Shown: one piece after another, positions 21,191 to 32,914 of the stretch
Position numbering within the stretch: position 1 is the stretch's first letter
Layout of the letters: every line of letters starts with the position of its first letter
From: Diphasiastrum complanatum
Lineage: Eukaryota; Streptophyta; Lycopodiopsida; Lycopodiales; Lycopodiaceae
DNA length: 64,000 nucleotides
Direction of reading: 5' to 3'
Assembly: GCA_029204225.1 (NCBI GenBank)
Contig: CM055107.1
Coordinates: 12,590,486 to 12,654,485 of the forward strand
Program-made: the position numbers and the translations under genes
Notes under the pieces: model-generated
The model's input: only the letters and a program-made list of their open reading frames with translations
Database searches by the model: none
What the model was told of the DNA's origin: nothing

Positions 21191-21299
21191 AGTGTTTGAT
21201 TCAGATGTGAACCGAAACGTACAAAGAAGAAGCCGGAGCAGTATGATGATGCTTGTACTTGGAAGTATATGGCTTTTGTGACAATTGTACATAATAGTG

Positions 21300-21478
21300 T
21301 ATACTGCTAACCTGTAGGAAATGTTGACATTTAGCAACCAGGTTATCAGAATCTTCATCGAACAATTTACAAGAGTTCTTTGTGAAGGTTACTGACATGC
21401 CTGTATCAACTATCTTTGCTATGGATAGAAGATCTTTATCAAGAGTAGGGACATAGAGAACTTCTTCCAGTTTTTTGT
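21300..21478 (-). pseudogene. Ty1/copia fragment: post-protease region
   Basis: The minus strand reads GDKKLEEVLYVPTLDKDLLS, IAKIVDTGMSVTFTKNSCKL. This is the copia stretch between protease and GAG-pre-integrase (E-V-L-Y-V-P-x-L-x-x-x-L-L-S). It is short and stops at a small inverted repeat. Confidence 0.7.
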
Positions 21479-21515
21479 CACCTTGATTGTGACAAAAAAC
21501 TGGAAGTTCTCTATG
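21452..21515. repeat. Short hairpin inverted repeat at the end of a copia fragment
   Basis: Left arm 21452-21481 and right arm 21489-21515 are complementary apart from a 3-base insertion, with a 7-base loop. Copia coding sequence runs to the left arm and unrelated sequence follows the right arm, as expected of a fold-back repair junction. Confidence 0.8.
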
Positions 21516-23168
21516 ATTGTGACTGCTAGCTGCCAGCCACCGCGTGACCTTTCATATGGGTACTGGACCAGATACACGTTGATTTCGTCCTCTATCAATT
21601 TTGGCCTTCTGAATGTGCGGTTGGCAGAGATCGACCTTGAGCCTTGGGATGAGGAGGCTTGTGCTTTGTTCGAAATCGCTTGCTATGTGGCTGCTTGTCC
21701 TTGATCGTGGATCTGACTAGCCTGCGCAGCATCATAAATGGGTGGCGGTGGAATCACCACTAGGGTCAGTGGCGGTTTCTGTGCCATGAGATTTTGGCAT
21801 GCCTTGAGTGTGCTCTTTGCCTGGCACTCGCGCGATATCTGTCGAACTCACCCTGGTAGTTGTTCAGGGTTTGAGCATATATCTACACCTGCTACCTGTA
21901 GAGGTCCATTTATGCTTGGGTGAGTGGCCTATCCACAAGTATTGGTTGGGCTAACCATCTGGCCTTCACTGCTTGGAGTGCTTGCACCTCCGCTCCCAGG
22001 CTCATGTTTTCTATTTCATGAATATGCAATTGTGCCTAAAGGGGGATTATCCTTTGCACTGCTTCTTGTTGGGGCACTTGGACCTTGGTTGAGGCATCTT
22101 TGGCTGCTTTAGAGAGGCCCGTGATGTAGGTCGGGAGGTTATCTTCATGCTGTTTGAGCCGACGGACCTCCTCTAAATGTGTCTGCTCATGTTGACTGGC
22201 TATTTGTAGGTCTTGCTAGAGCTTCATGAGTTCCGCTCGCAGCTTCATGTTATTCATAGCCAGTTTCACCATCTAGCCGTCTAATATGGTTTTGGTGGTG
22301 ATCGCACCCTAGACAAAGGTGGCCAAGAATTGGTACGTGAATGAAGATTCGTTGGCACGGCCGGTGGTGGTAGTTGTGTTGGTGCTGGTTGTTGTAGTGG
22401 TAGAATGATCCGTAGATTTGCAGTAGCATCGTCTTCTATGAGCTCTTCTGGCTCAGCCATGTCCTTCGGCTATTTGGGACCAGCACATTGAGGGGATCTG
22501 ACATATGTGGTTTGAACAAATGCTTCATCGGACAGTGGTTTATAGCCCTCGACAGGCTGTGCAGGTGGTGTGAGAGGAGTGGCGGTGGTAGAAGTGGGAC
22601 GTGTGATGATGGGTTGGTCGAAGGATGGAACAAGAGGGATGGAAGAAAATTGGAGAGTGGTGTCGATAATGGAAACATGAGTGGAGGACAAGCTATCAAA
22701 AATACTCATCCATTGGAGAGTGTTGGGTGAGATTTGGGAGTCATTAGGGTTGAACTAAGTGAATGGAATGGAGATTGGAATTGGGATGGAAGAAACGATG
22801 GTGATGGAGGATATGGAGGAAGCAAGAATAGTGGATGAAGGTGGAGGGATCGGAGTGATAAAAGCAAAAGTGGTGGTGACAGAAAGTGATGGAATAGAAG
22901 GGGAAGCTGAGATGTGGATTCAGGAGGTGCTGTGCGTTGTCAGGTTATAGGAGGGCTAGACGAAGAGGAGGCAGTGCCATGCATGCGTTTGCTGGTCGTT
23001 GTATCAGTAATTGCGGGATGTTGGGAGGTGGATGCAGCAGAAGTTGGGTACAGGTTAGTATGTGGAATGATAGCAGATAGGATGGTGGAACAATTAAACC
23101 CATGAACCTTCTGTCTATGCTTATCATAACCTAACCCTAACATCTAACCTAATAGGTCATTGGATCCA
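21516..23168. other. G-rich unassigned sequence
   Basis: The plus strand is rich in GGTGG, GTGG and GAGG words, especially 22.3-23.1 kb. On the minus strand this gives Pro/Ser/Thr-rich frames, for example 22709-22470 (PLVPSFDQPIITRPTSTTAT). No domain was recognised. It may be a decayed gag-like or linker region of a retroelement. Confidence 0.35.
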
Positions 23169-23424
23169 CCCTAATATGGGGTCAAGATCTCAAGATCCAA
23201 AAACAATGTAGAACATACTATTTTTAGCTCCTAAATTTCTTTAGCTTATCTAAGCACACTTTGGCCTCATTTCAAAAATGCTATCACAATGTAATATGAG
23301 GAATGAAGCCTTGGAAAATCATCCTATGCTATTTGGCATGTGTGGCATCTTTTCACATGGCCATCTTGCCAATTACAATGCATGTGACCAAAATTGGTCA
23401 AGCTAGAATTGTGAAATTTCAACA
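23169..23424 (-). mobile_element. 3' LTR (truncated) of copia element C
   Basis: Closely similar to 26600-26857 and in the same orientation. It starts TGTTGAAATTTC in minus sense, directly after the polypurine tract GTGAGGAGGAG (23425-23435). The far end is lost; similarity stops near 23169. Confidence 0.8.
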
Positions 23425-23435
23425 CTCCTCCTCAC

Positions 23436-24600
23436 AATTTAGCTTGATGAGACTATCCTGGATCAATAATAATTACATGCATAAAAACAACATAATTAAT
23501 GTATGTAGTGACTATGATCACTCATTATAATAAGAACATAATTTGAGCTCCAAGTTGTCAAATGTAGTGAAAGCTCCATAAAGGTTGTCTTCAAGATCCA
23601 AGCTTTATCTTTGGTAGATTGTTGAATGATCACCTTGGGCTGCAAAATGTGAGTCTCCTCCTCAAAATAAACATAAAAAACAGCAACTTTCCATAAGATC
23701 CAACTTTTGTATGAAGCACATACAACCAAAGCTTGAGATATCACCATCTTGACTTACCCACCAAAACAATGAACTGCAACTTGGCATCCTTCCAATGAAG
23801 GTCTTCATTCCTTGGAAATTCAAGAGTGAATGGATCACAAGTTGAGGCCTTTGAATACATATTTGAAACTCCAATCAAAGTAGTAATGATCATTATTTCA
23901 TCATCATAAGATATAGGATGAAAAACAATGTTCATACTAGCATCATCAAAGGACTTTGTCAAATACATGACATGTTTTTTATCAAACACAAAATAAGATG
24001 AGTAAAGGGAGATATGGATAAACTTCCTTGCTGCTCCTTTATCTTTCAACCAAACCTTCATATTGATGTAGATTCAGGTCTCTTTTGCCTTGAGACAAGT
24101 GCTCTTCTCAGGTTCCTCCTTGATGTCTTTTTTTCTTCATCATGCTCACACCATCTTGATGGATGTTGATGATGAAAACATGGATCCAAACCATGATCTT
24201 CTTCAAGACTCTCAAGGACTTTGTTTTCAAGTCTCCAAACCTGAATTTTCTCCTTCTCAATATGATCTTTCAAGTCAACAAAACAATCACCAAGATTATT
24301 TATACCAAATTTACTAGTCCACAATTTGACTAGTCCACATTTGCTTACCACTAGCAATTTGCATTACATACTTGTTGAACTTGAAACTAATGAGGCCAAA
24401 TAATCTTGTATGGATATAAGTGTCCTTCAAGGATGATTCACTTACTCTCATACAAGGTTCACAATATGCCTCTTTGAAATGAAGTCAAAACCTTTCAACT
24501 TATGAATGAAAATGTCATGCTTACTTCTAGAACACTCGAGAGTAAGTAGATATGACAACCACATTTCATTCCATACTTTAGAATTCAAAAGGACTTCAAT
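23436..24600 (-). other. Non-canonical interior of copia element C
   Basis: Where integrase, reverse transcriptase and RNase H should lie, I see only short unrelated frames. After the integrase-like start the minus frame goes to an acidic linker (TEELDQEEEQNPRASTIPRR) and then to blocks such as DKKHVMYLTKSFDDASMNIV that I do not recognise. The element seems internally deleted and may carry foreign sequence. Confidence 0.4.
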
Positions 24601-24729
24601 CAACAAATGAAGTACAAAATGTACCCCCCTTTCCAACTTGCCTTTCCTTGTCCACAAAAATGAACATTGATAGCTCTATCTTTGCTCTTGTGGCTCTCCT
24701 TGGAATAGTTGAAGCTCTCGGATTTTGCT

Positions 24730-25335
24730 CCTCCTCTTGATCAAGCTCCTCCGTGACCTCAACCATATCTTTGCCAATATGATTCTTAGAGGATTCATCA
24801 TTCAATATTACAAACATTTTGGCTCTACCATTGCTCTTTGTGCTAGCAAAATGTACATCCAAATGAATCAACTTAAGAGGGTGAGTAGTAGTCTTAGTGA
24901 TAGTATTAGAGAAAGGCAACCTATGTGCTTTAGCCAAAGCACATGCTTCAAAAACCTTTTCCTTCTTTCCATGGATATTGGAAGGCCTAGAGCAAGCTCC
25001 TCCTTGCACATGGCTTCCATAGACTTGGTGTTGATGTGACCAAGCCTCTTGTGCCACAAATCATTTGTAGTCATCTTGAACTCCTTGGCTGCTATCACAA
25101 ATTGGTTAGGATCAACAAAAGCATCAAGATTAAACAACTTTCCAAACCTTCTTCCTCTTGCTATGATCTTCCCATTTTTTTTGATGTTGCATAAATTAGT
25201 AGAGAACTCCACAATGAAACCATGATCTAAAAGTTGGCCAACAGTAAGAAAATTCTTAGTGATGCTAGGAATGAAGAGAACACCATCTATCTTAGTCTTC
25301 TTGGAAGACCCTAAGCATAAGGGAATGGATACCAC
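24730..25335 (-). pseudogene. Copia element C: GAG-pre-integrase and zinc-binding start of integrase
   Basis: The minus strand reads VLFIPSITKNFLTVGQLLDH, then NDLWHKRLGHINTKSMEAMC, then CALAKAHRLPFSN and LKLIHLDVHFASTKSNG. These are the copia GAG-pre-integrase H-x-R-x-G-H motif and the integrase C-x-x-C motif followed by the first catalytic Asp region. A frameshift occurs near 24960. Upstream gag (25336-25760) is readable but broken by stops. Confidence 0.75.
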
Positions 25336-26480
25336 ACCTTCAACTTTACATGCATGATCATTTGCTGTAAAAATGAACTTTATACTCTCACTCTTCCCTT
25401 GGAAGCAATGAAGAACTTGGTTCTTGAGGGAAAATAATCTTGAGGTATTTTTGGACTCATAGATCTTTTGAAGAGTCTCCCAAGCCTCTTAGGCTGAGAT
25501 ACATGCTCCTACTTCCTTGAGAAAATCATTTGCAACATTCATTTTAATACAAAGGAGTGCAATCTTGCACCTCTTCTTGTGGATGGATTGGTTCATCTTT
25601 CTCTTTAGTCACAATATCCATCAAATCTTGATGACAAGGATGGATTCACTTCTTGACTTGCAAATTGAATAATTTGAAGAGCTCAATTTATCACTAGAAT
25701 CCAAAAGATAGGCACTTATAGATGCCATCTTCATGATAGGGAGATAGATTCAATGAAAGAAGATAGATTGTACAAAATATGACCACAACTAGCTATCCCA
25801 CTCTCTTTGGGACTTGAGATGAATCTCTCTCTGATTTCTCAACAAGATCTGAGACTCAATTTACTATAGATTTGATCAAAATTAGTCTCCTCCTTGATCT
25901 CAACTTCACAAGAAGGGTGAATCCACCTATACTGAACCAAAAATACTTTATAGCACATAAATGTCTCACAAATAAAGCCTTCTAAATTCAAGTTGAATCA
26001 CATTGACATATTCAATCACAAACCTATCCAAAACCGAGTAGAATAGAACACAATTTTCACTAGTTTTGCATTTCTTGATGAAGAAAACATCAAAACACTT
26101 GATTTGAACCTAAAAGGTGTATTTTAGGACCTTAAGAAGCCTAAGAATGACCTAATTGAGCTCTCAAATGGCTGATCCAAATTCCTAAAGAGTGGTGGCA
26201 TTCAAATCCTTATGAAAATCTCTACTAGGAGACATGTACTCCAAGATTCAACTCATAAGAACTTTCTAATTTGATTTGGTTGAATGGAAATGGCTCAATT
26301 TCGGTTCCTGCAGCTATAACTTAGCAAAACAAGTCCCCTTTGATCTATTTTCACTGAAATGAAACCAAATTTTGAGGTACAATCACTAGATTAGCAACTA
26401 GTAGCAAGGACAAAGCCAATACTACTCAAATCTAGGATCTAAGCTTGAGAAAATCAAATCTAAAGCTCACTTTTGATTAG

Positions 26481-26492
26481 GCTCTGATACCA
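26481..26492 (-). promoter_or_regulatory. Primer-binding site of copia element C
   Basis: The reverse complement is TGGTATCAGAGC, an exact plant initiator-Met tRNA primer site, directly after the LTR end CA at 26493. Confidence 0.9.
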
Positions 26493-26857
26493 TGACAAAA
26501 TTTTACAGCCAAATTAATCCCAATCAATCCTAAAAGTTATGGAGGATGCACAAATCAAAGATCTAGATCCAAACTATGAACTAGAATCAAGACTAGTTAC
26601 CAAACCCTAATATGGGGTCAAGATCTCAAAATTCAAAAATACTGTAAATAAAATGTAAGCTCCTATAATTTCTCTAGCTTATCTAAGCACACTTTCGCCT
26701 CATTTCAAAGATGGTATCACAATGTAATATGAGGAATGAAGTCTTGGGAAAGCATCCTATGCTATTTGGCACATGTGGCATCTAGTTACATGGCCATCTT
26801 GCCAATTACAATGCATGTGACCAAAATTGGTCAAGCTAGAATTGTGAAATTTCAACA
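26493..26857 (-). mobile_element. 5' LTR of copia element C (365 bp)
   Basis: TG...CA ends in minus sense, the primer-binding site directly inside, and a partner LTR at 23169-23424. Confidence 0.85.
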
Positions 26858-27010
26858 CTAGATACTCTTATCAATTACTCCAATTGAAGATCTTAGCTTA
26901 ACAAATGAATCCTTAGGTAAGAATTTAGTGAATAGATCAGCTAAGCAATTTGATAAGGACACGTGTTGGATCTTGATCTCTTTGGTGTGCACTTTCTCCC
27001 TCACAAAATG
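26858..27010 (-). pseudogene. Ty1/copia fragment: end of RNase H
   Basis: The minus strand reads HHHFVREKVHTKEIKIQHVS, then NCLADLFTKFLPKDSFVKLR, then a TAG immediately before the LTR of element C. This is the C-terminal end of copia RNase H. It ends at about 27011 head-to-head with a plus-strand copia fragment. Confidence 0.8.
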
Positions 27011-27011
27011 A

Positions 27012-28090
27012 TGATGGTCTTAAACAAGCACCACGTGCGTGGTATAGCAAGATTGATGCCTACTTTCGTTCAAAGGGGATGGTGAGAACACATTTTGATC
27101 CAAATCTATATGTCTTATGCTTTGATGGTATGGTTGCTTTGATTGCTCTTTATGTTGATGACTTGATTATTACGGGAAATAATCAAGAGATGATAGACAT
27201 AATCAAGAAAGACCTCATGAAACAATTTGAGATGACGGATCTTAGCCTGATGCATTACTGCCTTGGAGTAGAAGTGTGGCAAAAAGGACATGAAGTGGGT
27301 TTAACACAGGTGAAATATGTCAAAGAGTTACTACACAAGTTTAGGTTGCAGGATTGCAAACCAGTAAACACTCCTATTGAACCAGGTAAAAATCTTTCTA
27401 AGCTTGATGAATCACAGTCATTTGATGCTACGCTATATAGACAGTTAGTAGGGAGCTTGATTTACCTTACCACAACTAGACCAGATATATGCTATGCTGT
27501 TGGCATTGTAAGTCAGTTTATGGTAGCACCTACGGAAACGCATTGGAAAGCAGCTAAACGCATTTTGCGTTATGTGAAAGGCACATCAGAGTATGGCTTG
27601 ATTTACAGGAAGCATGATGGTTTACCTGAGTTGTGTGGCTATGTGGATGCGGACTAGGGATGTGACTATGATGATCGTAGATCCACCACAGGATATATAT
27701 TCCAGTTTTGTGGTAGTTGCTTTTCCTGGTCTAGTAAGAAGCAAAGTACAATTGCTCTTTCCACCACAGAAGCAGAGTATAAGGCAATGTGTAGTGCTGC
27801 ACAAGAAGCTATATGGTTGAGACAAATCTTGGAAGAGATTGGCATGAAGCAGAAAAATCCCACAACTTTACATAGTGACAGTCAGAGTGGCATTCAGCTA
27901 GCAAAGAATCCAGTGTTCCATGCAAGAACTAAACACATTGAGATTCAATATCACTTCATACGTGAAAGACTGCTAAGTCGTGAAATTCATGTTGTTCATT
28001 GTAGCACAGAAGAACAACTAGCTGATATTTTCACTAAGCCACTTACTGGAGAAAAGTTTGATAAACTTTCTGTATTTAAAGTTTGTTGAC
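27012..28090 (+). pseudogene. Copia element B: reverse transcriptase end and RNase H
   Basis: Begins GLKQAPRAWYSKIDAYF and contains the catalytic box ALYVDDLIITG, TRPDICYAVG, HWKAAKRILRYVKGT, then after a single TAG (27656, a TGG position in the family) DRRSTTGYIF, SSKKQSTIALSTTEAEYKAM and the RNase H end HARTKHIEIQYHFIRERLLS through EQLADIFTKPL, ending at TGA 28088-28090. Apart from the TAG it is well preserved. Integrase and the first half of reverse transcriptase are missing. Its 5' partner is proposed to be the inverted fragment at 14160-16949. Confidence 0.9.
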
Positions 28091-28130
28091 TTTAAGGCTA
28101 TGTATATGACTGTATAAAAAGTGACTCTAC

Positions 28131-28417
28131 TTTAAAGGAGAGAGTTAGAATTAAAGCTAGAATCATTGTGTGACTGTAAGTGGGTCCTATCAGTGGATAA
28201 GGATCAGTTGGCCTCGCCACGAGGCAAGTCGACGGGACACGCGTCCCGCCAACGGCAACCTGGGTCATGCATGGGTTGCCTGAGTGAACAACTATATGTA
28301 CAGTGTAATTTCATTTTGAGAAATACAGTTGCTATGTGAGGTTGTTGAGGAGAGTGATTTTCTGTTTGTGTTACTGTGTAGCATGATCTGTGTTCCTGTG
28401 CAAAGCAAATTCTAAGT
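28131..28417 (+). mobile_element. Polypurine tract and 3' LTR of copia element B
   Basis: AAAGGAGAG (28133-28141) precedes the LTR at 28143-28417 (275 bp, AGTTAGAATT to AATTCTAAGT). It is followed by ATCTT (28418-28422), matching the target site next to the inverted LTR at 16675-16949. Confidence 0.85.
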
Positions 28418-28639
28418 ATCTTGTCTAAGGATCAATTAATTTTTATTCTATAAAGACATTGATTTACCACATTGTAATAAATTGAACTAATTGCAAATTT
28501 ACTTGCATCAATTCTCATAATATAAGCTTTCAAAGAATCTACATTTTGTAAAAATGTGAGCCGAAAAAAACAATCCCTGAGTGCTTGAAGCTTTTATTTA
28601 AATGCTCATTCTATAAAATAGGCAAACTAGGCCTTCCTT

Positions 28640-29235
28640 TCTAACTTGTCACCCTCTTCAAAGAATCAATGAGGGGAGCTCTAACCTTGACATACTCATC
28701 AATAAATTTTGTAAGAAAACACTAATTTCGAAGAAAGATATCAACTTTCCAATAGTTTTTGAAAGTGATCCTTGAACTAGTACTTCAATTTGTCATAATC
28801 AATCTTCATTTTCTTTGAAGTTATCTTATCCCCAAGACACAATAGGTCATGCTTCAAGAATTAACACTTGGATTGTTTTGGCATATAAAAGTTCTTGCCT
28901 AACAATACTTAGCAAACTACAAAGATGCTTCACATGCTCCTTAAGCTTGTTACTATAGATGTGAATATCATCTAAAAACACCGCTACAAAATTTTCTAGA
29001 TATGGATGAAAGAAATCGGTCATCATTGGTTGAGATGTAGTGGGAGCACTAGTTAAACTGAAGGGTAAAATTAGATATTCATAATGGCCAAACTAGGTTC
29101 TAGACCTTGTCTTGCTTATGTCATTGTCATGAACCCTAATTTGATATAACCTGTTTTTAGAGTGATCTTATTAAAGTATTTAGCTCCACCAAGATCCAGG
29201 TCTACAAGATCATCCATTCGAGTTAGCAGGTATTT
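28640..29235 (-). pseudogene. Ty3/gypsy reverse transcriptase fragment
   Basis: The minus strand reads LLTRMDDLVDLDLGGAKYFN and TLKTGYIKLGF, then FSLTSAPTTSQPMMTDFFHP, YLENFVAVFLDDIHIYSNKL and KEHVKHLCSLLSIVRQELLY. These match gypsy RT blocks (L-P-R-x-D-D-L, YFSK-x-D-L-x-S-GY, MPFGL-x-N-AP, F-L-D-D-I-x-I-Y-S). Stops and frameshifts are frequent. Confidence 0.75.
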
Positions 29236-29530
29236 ATATTTTATGACATCACTTTTAGAAAGATACTACATAATTTTAGAGTTCTGCAAAAAGTCAAGCC
29301 ACATAAAAACTACCAATTACTAAGATTTTGCCCTAGAAACTGAGTAGACCAAAAGGTAAAATGGGACATAATATGAGTAATGATGCCACTTCACTAGGGC
29401 CAACATTATAGCTAAAACCTCTTTTTAATGGGTACCACATAGAGTCTCATATGAAGGGAGTTTCCTAGACTCATAGACAATGACACCATGATCTTCATGT
29501 AAAACGAATTGTATAGAAAAGTAGCAATAG
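29236..29530 (-). pseudogene. Ty3/gypsy RNase H fragment, upstream of RT
   Basis: The minus strand reads FVLHEDHGVIVYESRKLPSY, stop, KEVLAIMLALVKWHHYSYYV, then WLDFLQNSKI and YLSKSDV. This is gypsy RNase H (SRKL, E-LA-x-x-x-AL-x-x-WRHYL, ADALSR-like end). In a normal element RNase H follows RT, but here it precedes it. Confidence 0.65.
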
Positions 29531-30177
29531 TTTCAACAATAAAATGTTCATTTTAAGTTTGAAAAACAATAACTTCTCAGTGGAAAGGTCAAGAGAATCT
29601 TAAGATTATCAAATGTTGTTGGATACTTATGTAGAAGTGTCAAGAGGAGTAGCTATAATAGCAAAATGAAGAATAATTTTATGAATGTGGGAACATTCTA
29701 AGAACATCTGGAGTATTGCAAATGTACATGCCAAGATTAAATAGGTTGGACTTTCAGGGAATGAATTGTAAACATACCAATGGACATTACTAAATCAAGG
29801 AACTAAATTTCATATGTGGAAAGGATCACTTGGACTTCTGGCATAAAAGTAACGATAGGCAGAAGATATACTACTAACTTCAAGTAGAAAAGGTGAGGAG
29901 ATAAGGATGAGTTGCATTTGAAAATGTTATCAAAGTAGTCCATAAATTATTTACCACTACACACATTGTTTATCTTGTGGGCTAGTATCTTCTACAATAA
30001 TGTCCATGACATTTTAGAAGGTACAAGCCGAGAAGTTAGTGAAATAGATCATGCATGTTTGCTTATTGCATATCTATTCTTGATAACATCTTGCTAACTC
30101 TGGTCATCACATCATGATCGTAATCATTATATGCACATTATGGTCTGCTACTGCCATTTCTCACAAAAAAAAACCTA
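29531..30177. other. Unassigned 0.65 kb
   Basis: No supported gene or repeat. It may hold further decayed gypsy sequence. Confidence 0.35.
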
Positions 30178-30275
30178 ATGGGGTGGCTTTGTTGGTTAGC
30201 TTGCCAGCCAAAGTTTCTTTGGTCCCAAGTTCGAGCCTCCCCTTGAAAACCAAGAAGCATTTCTCACAAAAAACA
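30178..30275 (+). mobile_element. tRNA-derived SINE, copy 1
   Basis: An A-box-like GTGGCTTTGTTGGTTAGC and a B-box-like AAGTTCGAGCC about 35 bp apart, the arrangement of a tRNA-type RNA polymerase III promoter. A related copy lies at 45835-45912 in the other orientation. Ends are not defined. Confidence 0.55.
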
Positions 30276-30950
30276 GGATGATTAATATGCCGCAATCAAT
30301 CGGCCTTACTATTTTTACTAACAAAGCTTTGAAGGGCATAAGTTTCTACCTTTCAAAAGTAAAAGGTGCAAAATTTTGAAAAGAAAAATTGATCGTACCT
30401 CCTTTCATCTCTTTTGAGTTCAAGGGTTCAGCAGGGACATCACATATGAAGAGACAAAAATGATAGCAGACTCTCAAAGAAAGACTTGATCGTCTTCCAA
30501 CTTCGGAACGTAGAAATCAGCCGATTGTTGAGCGTAGCAGCTAGTGTTGTAGCTGACCATAATGGCCTCGTTGGATTTCCCGATGTAGCTTGTGGATACA
30601 TCATGATCCAACAAAGCATTGTATCATCAGGTGAAAGAAGGTGTGAATTGTTGTCACTTTGTGATCATGAGGATGAGCTTGGGGTTGCGTCTTCTGAATT
30701 TGGTTTTTGGAGTTGAGAAGCATCGGGTCTTGCGAGCATGGTTCATGGCGAGAGAGACAGTAGCTGACCATATCGTCAGTTAACGGGCCCTTCAGGCCCG
30801 TTATGTAATACATTTTTATGGTGATAGTAGAAATGATTAGGGTTTAGTAGCAATTTTGTGAAATGAGACTATGGCATATTCAAAGGCCAATCCAAATGCT
30901 TTAAACACAAATTTGAAGAGCATTGAAGGCGCCTCCCAAGTCCTGTAGGG
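30276..30950. other. Unassigned sequence
   Basis: A 76-codon open frame at 30486-30716 has no recognisable domain. GGGCCCTTCAGGCCCGTTA at 30785 is part of a small palindrome. Nothing else is supported. Confidence 0.35.
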
Positions 30951-30954
30951 TTTT

Positions 30955-31720
30955 AACTTTTAACAGTGAGTTGAAGCTTCTTGATTATCCATGTTTATAA
31001 CAGTGAGCTGAAGCAGATTTGGCAGATCAAGACGATGAGATTTTCCTAAAGTAACACCAAAATAAAGCGAAGTACTACTTTCATCTTGAGATGATTTAAA
31101 GCTTCCTGATTATCCATGTTTAAACAGTGAGTTGAAGCAAATTTGGCAGATCAAGATGATGAAATTTTCCTAAAGTAACACCAAAATTCAGCGAAGTACT
31201 ACTTTCACCTTGAGATGATTTAAAGCTTCTTGATTATCCATGTTTAAACAGTGAGTTGAAGCAAATTTGGCAGATCAAGATGATGAAATTTTCCTAAAGT
31301 AACACCAAAATAAAGCGAAGTACTACTTTCACCTTGAGATGATTTAAAGCTTCTTGATTATCCATGTTTAAACAGTGAGTTGAAGCAGATTTGGCAGATC
31401 AAGATGATGAAATTTTCCTAAAGTAACACCAAAATACAGTGAAGTATTACTTTCACCTTGAGATGATTTGAAGCTTCTTGATTATCCATGTTTATAACAG
31501 TGGTTGGAGCAGATTTGGCAAATCAAACTGATAATACCAAAATTGAGCGAAGTACTACTTTCACCTTGATTCCTACTTAGATTAAAGGTAAAACCATTGA
31601 GATGATTTGAAGCTTACTTGATTATCCGCATTTTGAATGGTGGGATTAAGCACATTTGACATATCATGATCATGAAATTCAGTTCAAGTCAGCACAAAAT
31701 TCAGCATCAAATGCCGGCAA
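30955..31720. repeat. 124-bp minisatellite, about six units
   Basis: AAGCTT at the start of each unit occurs at 30974, 31099, 31223, 31347, 31471 and 31610 (steps 125, 124, 124, 124, 139). Units contain TTGATTATCCATGTTT and TTTTCCTAAAGTAACACC. Similarity decays towards both ends. Confidence 0.9.
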
Positions 31721-32900
31721 GGAACTGTAAAAAGAATTGTATATTTGTGGATTAATTTGTATATGTATGTTCTATGCTTAACGAGCTGATCCGAGTTATT
31801 TTCTTGTTGTCTCCTTCATCTATGATATCTTTCTTCTAAACGCTTTGAGTGCATATTATGGCGATTCAGAACATCTATTTCGTTATGATAACAGTCTTGT
31901 CTACTGAAGGGAGCCAAATTTCTTACTCATTTGTTACTTAAGTGACATTTTACTTTCTAAATGGATTCTTAGACATCTCAAAGCAGGAATCAGTTTTTTC
32001 GGAGCATTTTGAGTCTCCAAGCTTCTTTCAACATCACCAGTATATCACAGTTGGTGCTGCTCTTAGGTTTCTGAGTGGATCTACACTCGAAGAGGTGTGA
32101 TTTCTCTTCTGTTATCAGTTTGTTCATAACTTGCCTTCCTATTTCCATTTGACACCTAAGGGAGGTATTCTCAACCTTTCTGAACTCTCTGAAGCCCTTT
32201 ACGGGCTCAAGACGCATTTCAGGTTTCATAGGGTTTGATCCGATTAGCGAAGGGCATTGTGTGAATTTAGATCCTAGAGAGTGTCTTGAGACTCCTTAGG
32301 AGCTCGAGAGACACATCGTTAATAGAGTCAAAAAGAAATACATAAACAGTTTTTCTTAGCGATAAGCAATACATGAGCACCAAATGACAGAGCCAGACTT
32401 TTCTTTGAAGATCAGATACGTGACGCTGCTCAAACTTACGCACCGAGAAGTTGGTTACCGCCATGATTGATATTTTGCAATGGTGGTAAAGGACAAGGCT
32501 CTTAAAAAACATGCTAAAATTGCGCAAAGGTTATGTGGCTGCTTCTGGAGTAATCGAGGAATTGAGTTTTGCTAATAAAGAATGAGATGGTCGTTGAAAT
32601 GGCTTATAGCATCCCTCGAGAGGCTCCTCCAGAACTGCTTGCTAGATATAAATTGATAGTCATCATGTGAATCTTATAAATTGGATATCATCGTGTGAAT
32701 CTTAACATGGAACTTATACTATCTGTCATCCTGAGTAATAGCAGAATGCTTGTTTTCTGAACTCGAATTGACGATCTCTTCTAGAGATGTACACCGGTAA
32801 CACGTCATGCCTTACGATAGGAATGATATAGAGCCGTTTCTCTGTGGTGAAGTCACCAGTCTAGAATTGCAATATCTGTGCATCGCAGAATTCATGGGGA
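31721..32900. other. Unassigned 1.2 kb
   Basis: No supported coding region. Short minus-strand frames at 31990-32229 and 32267-32527 lack recognisable motifs. Confidence 0.35.
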
Positions 32901-32914
32901 TCAACAACCTTCAA

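Noticed and set aside
23133-23160. Telomere-like run
   Set aside because: CCTAACCCTAAC with few units; too short and irregular to call.
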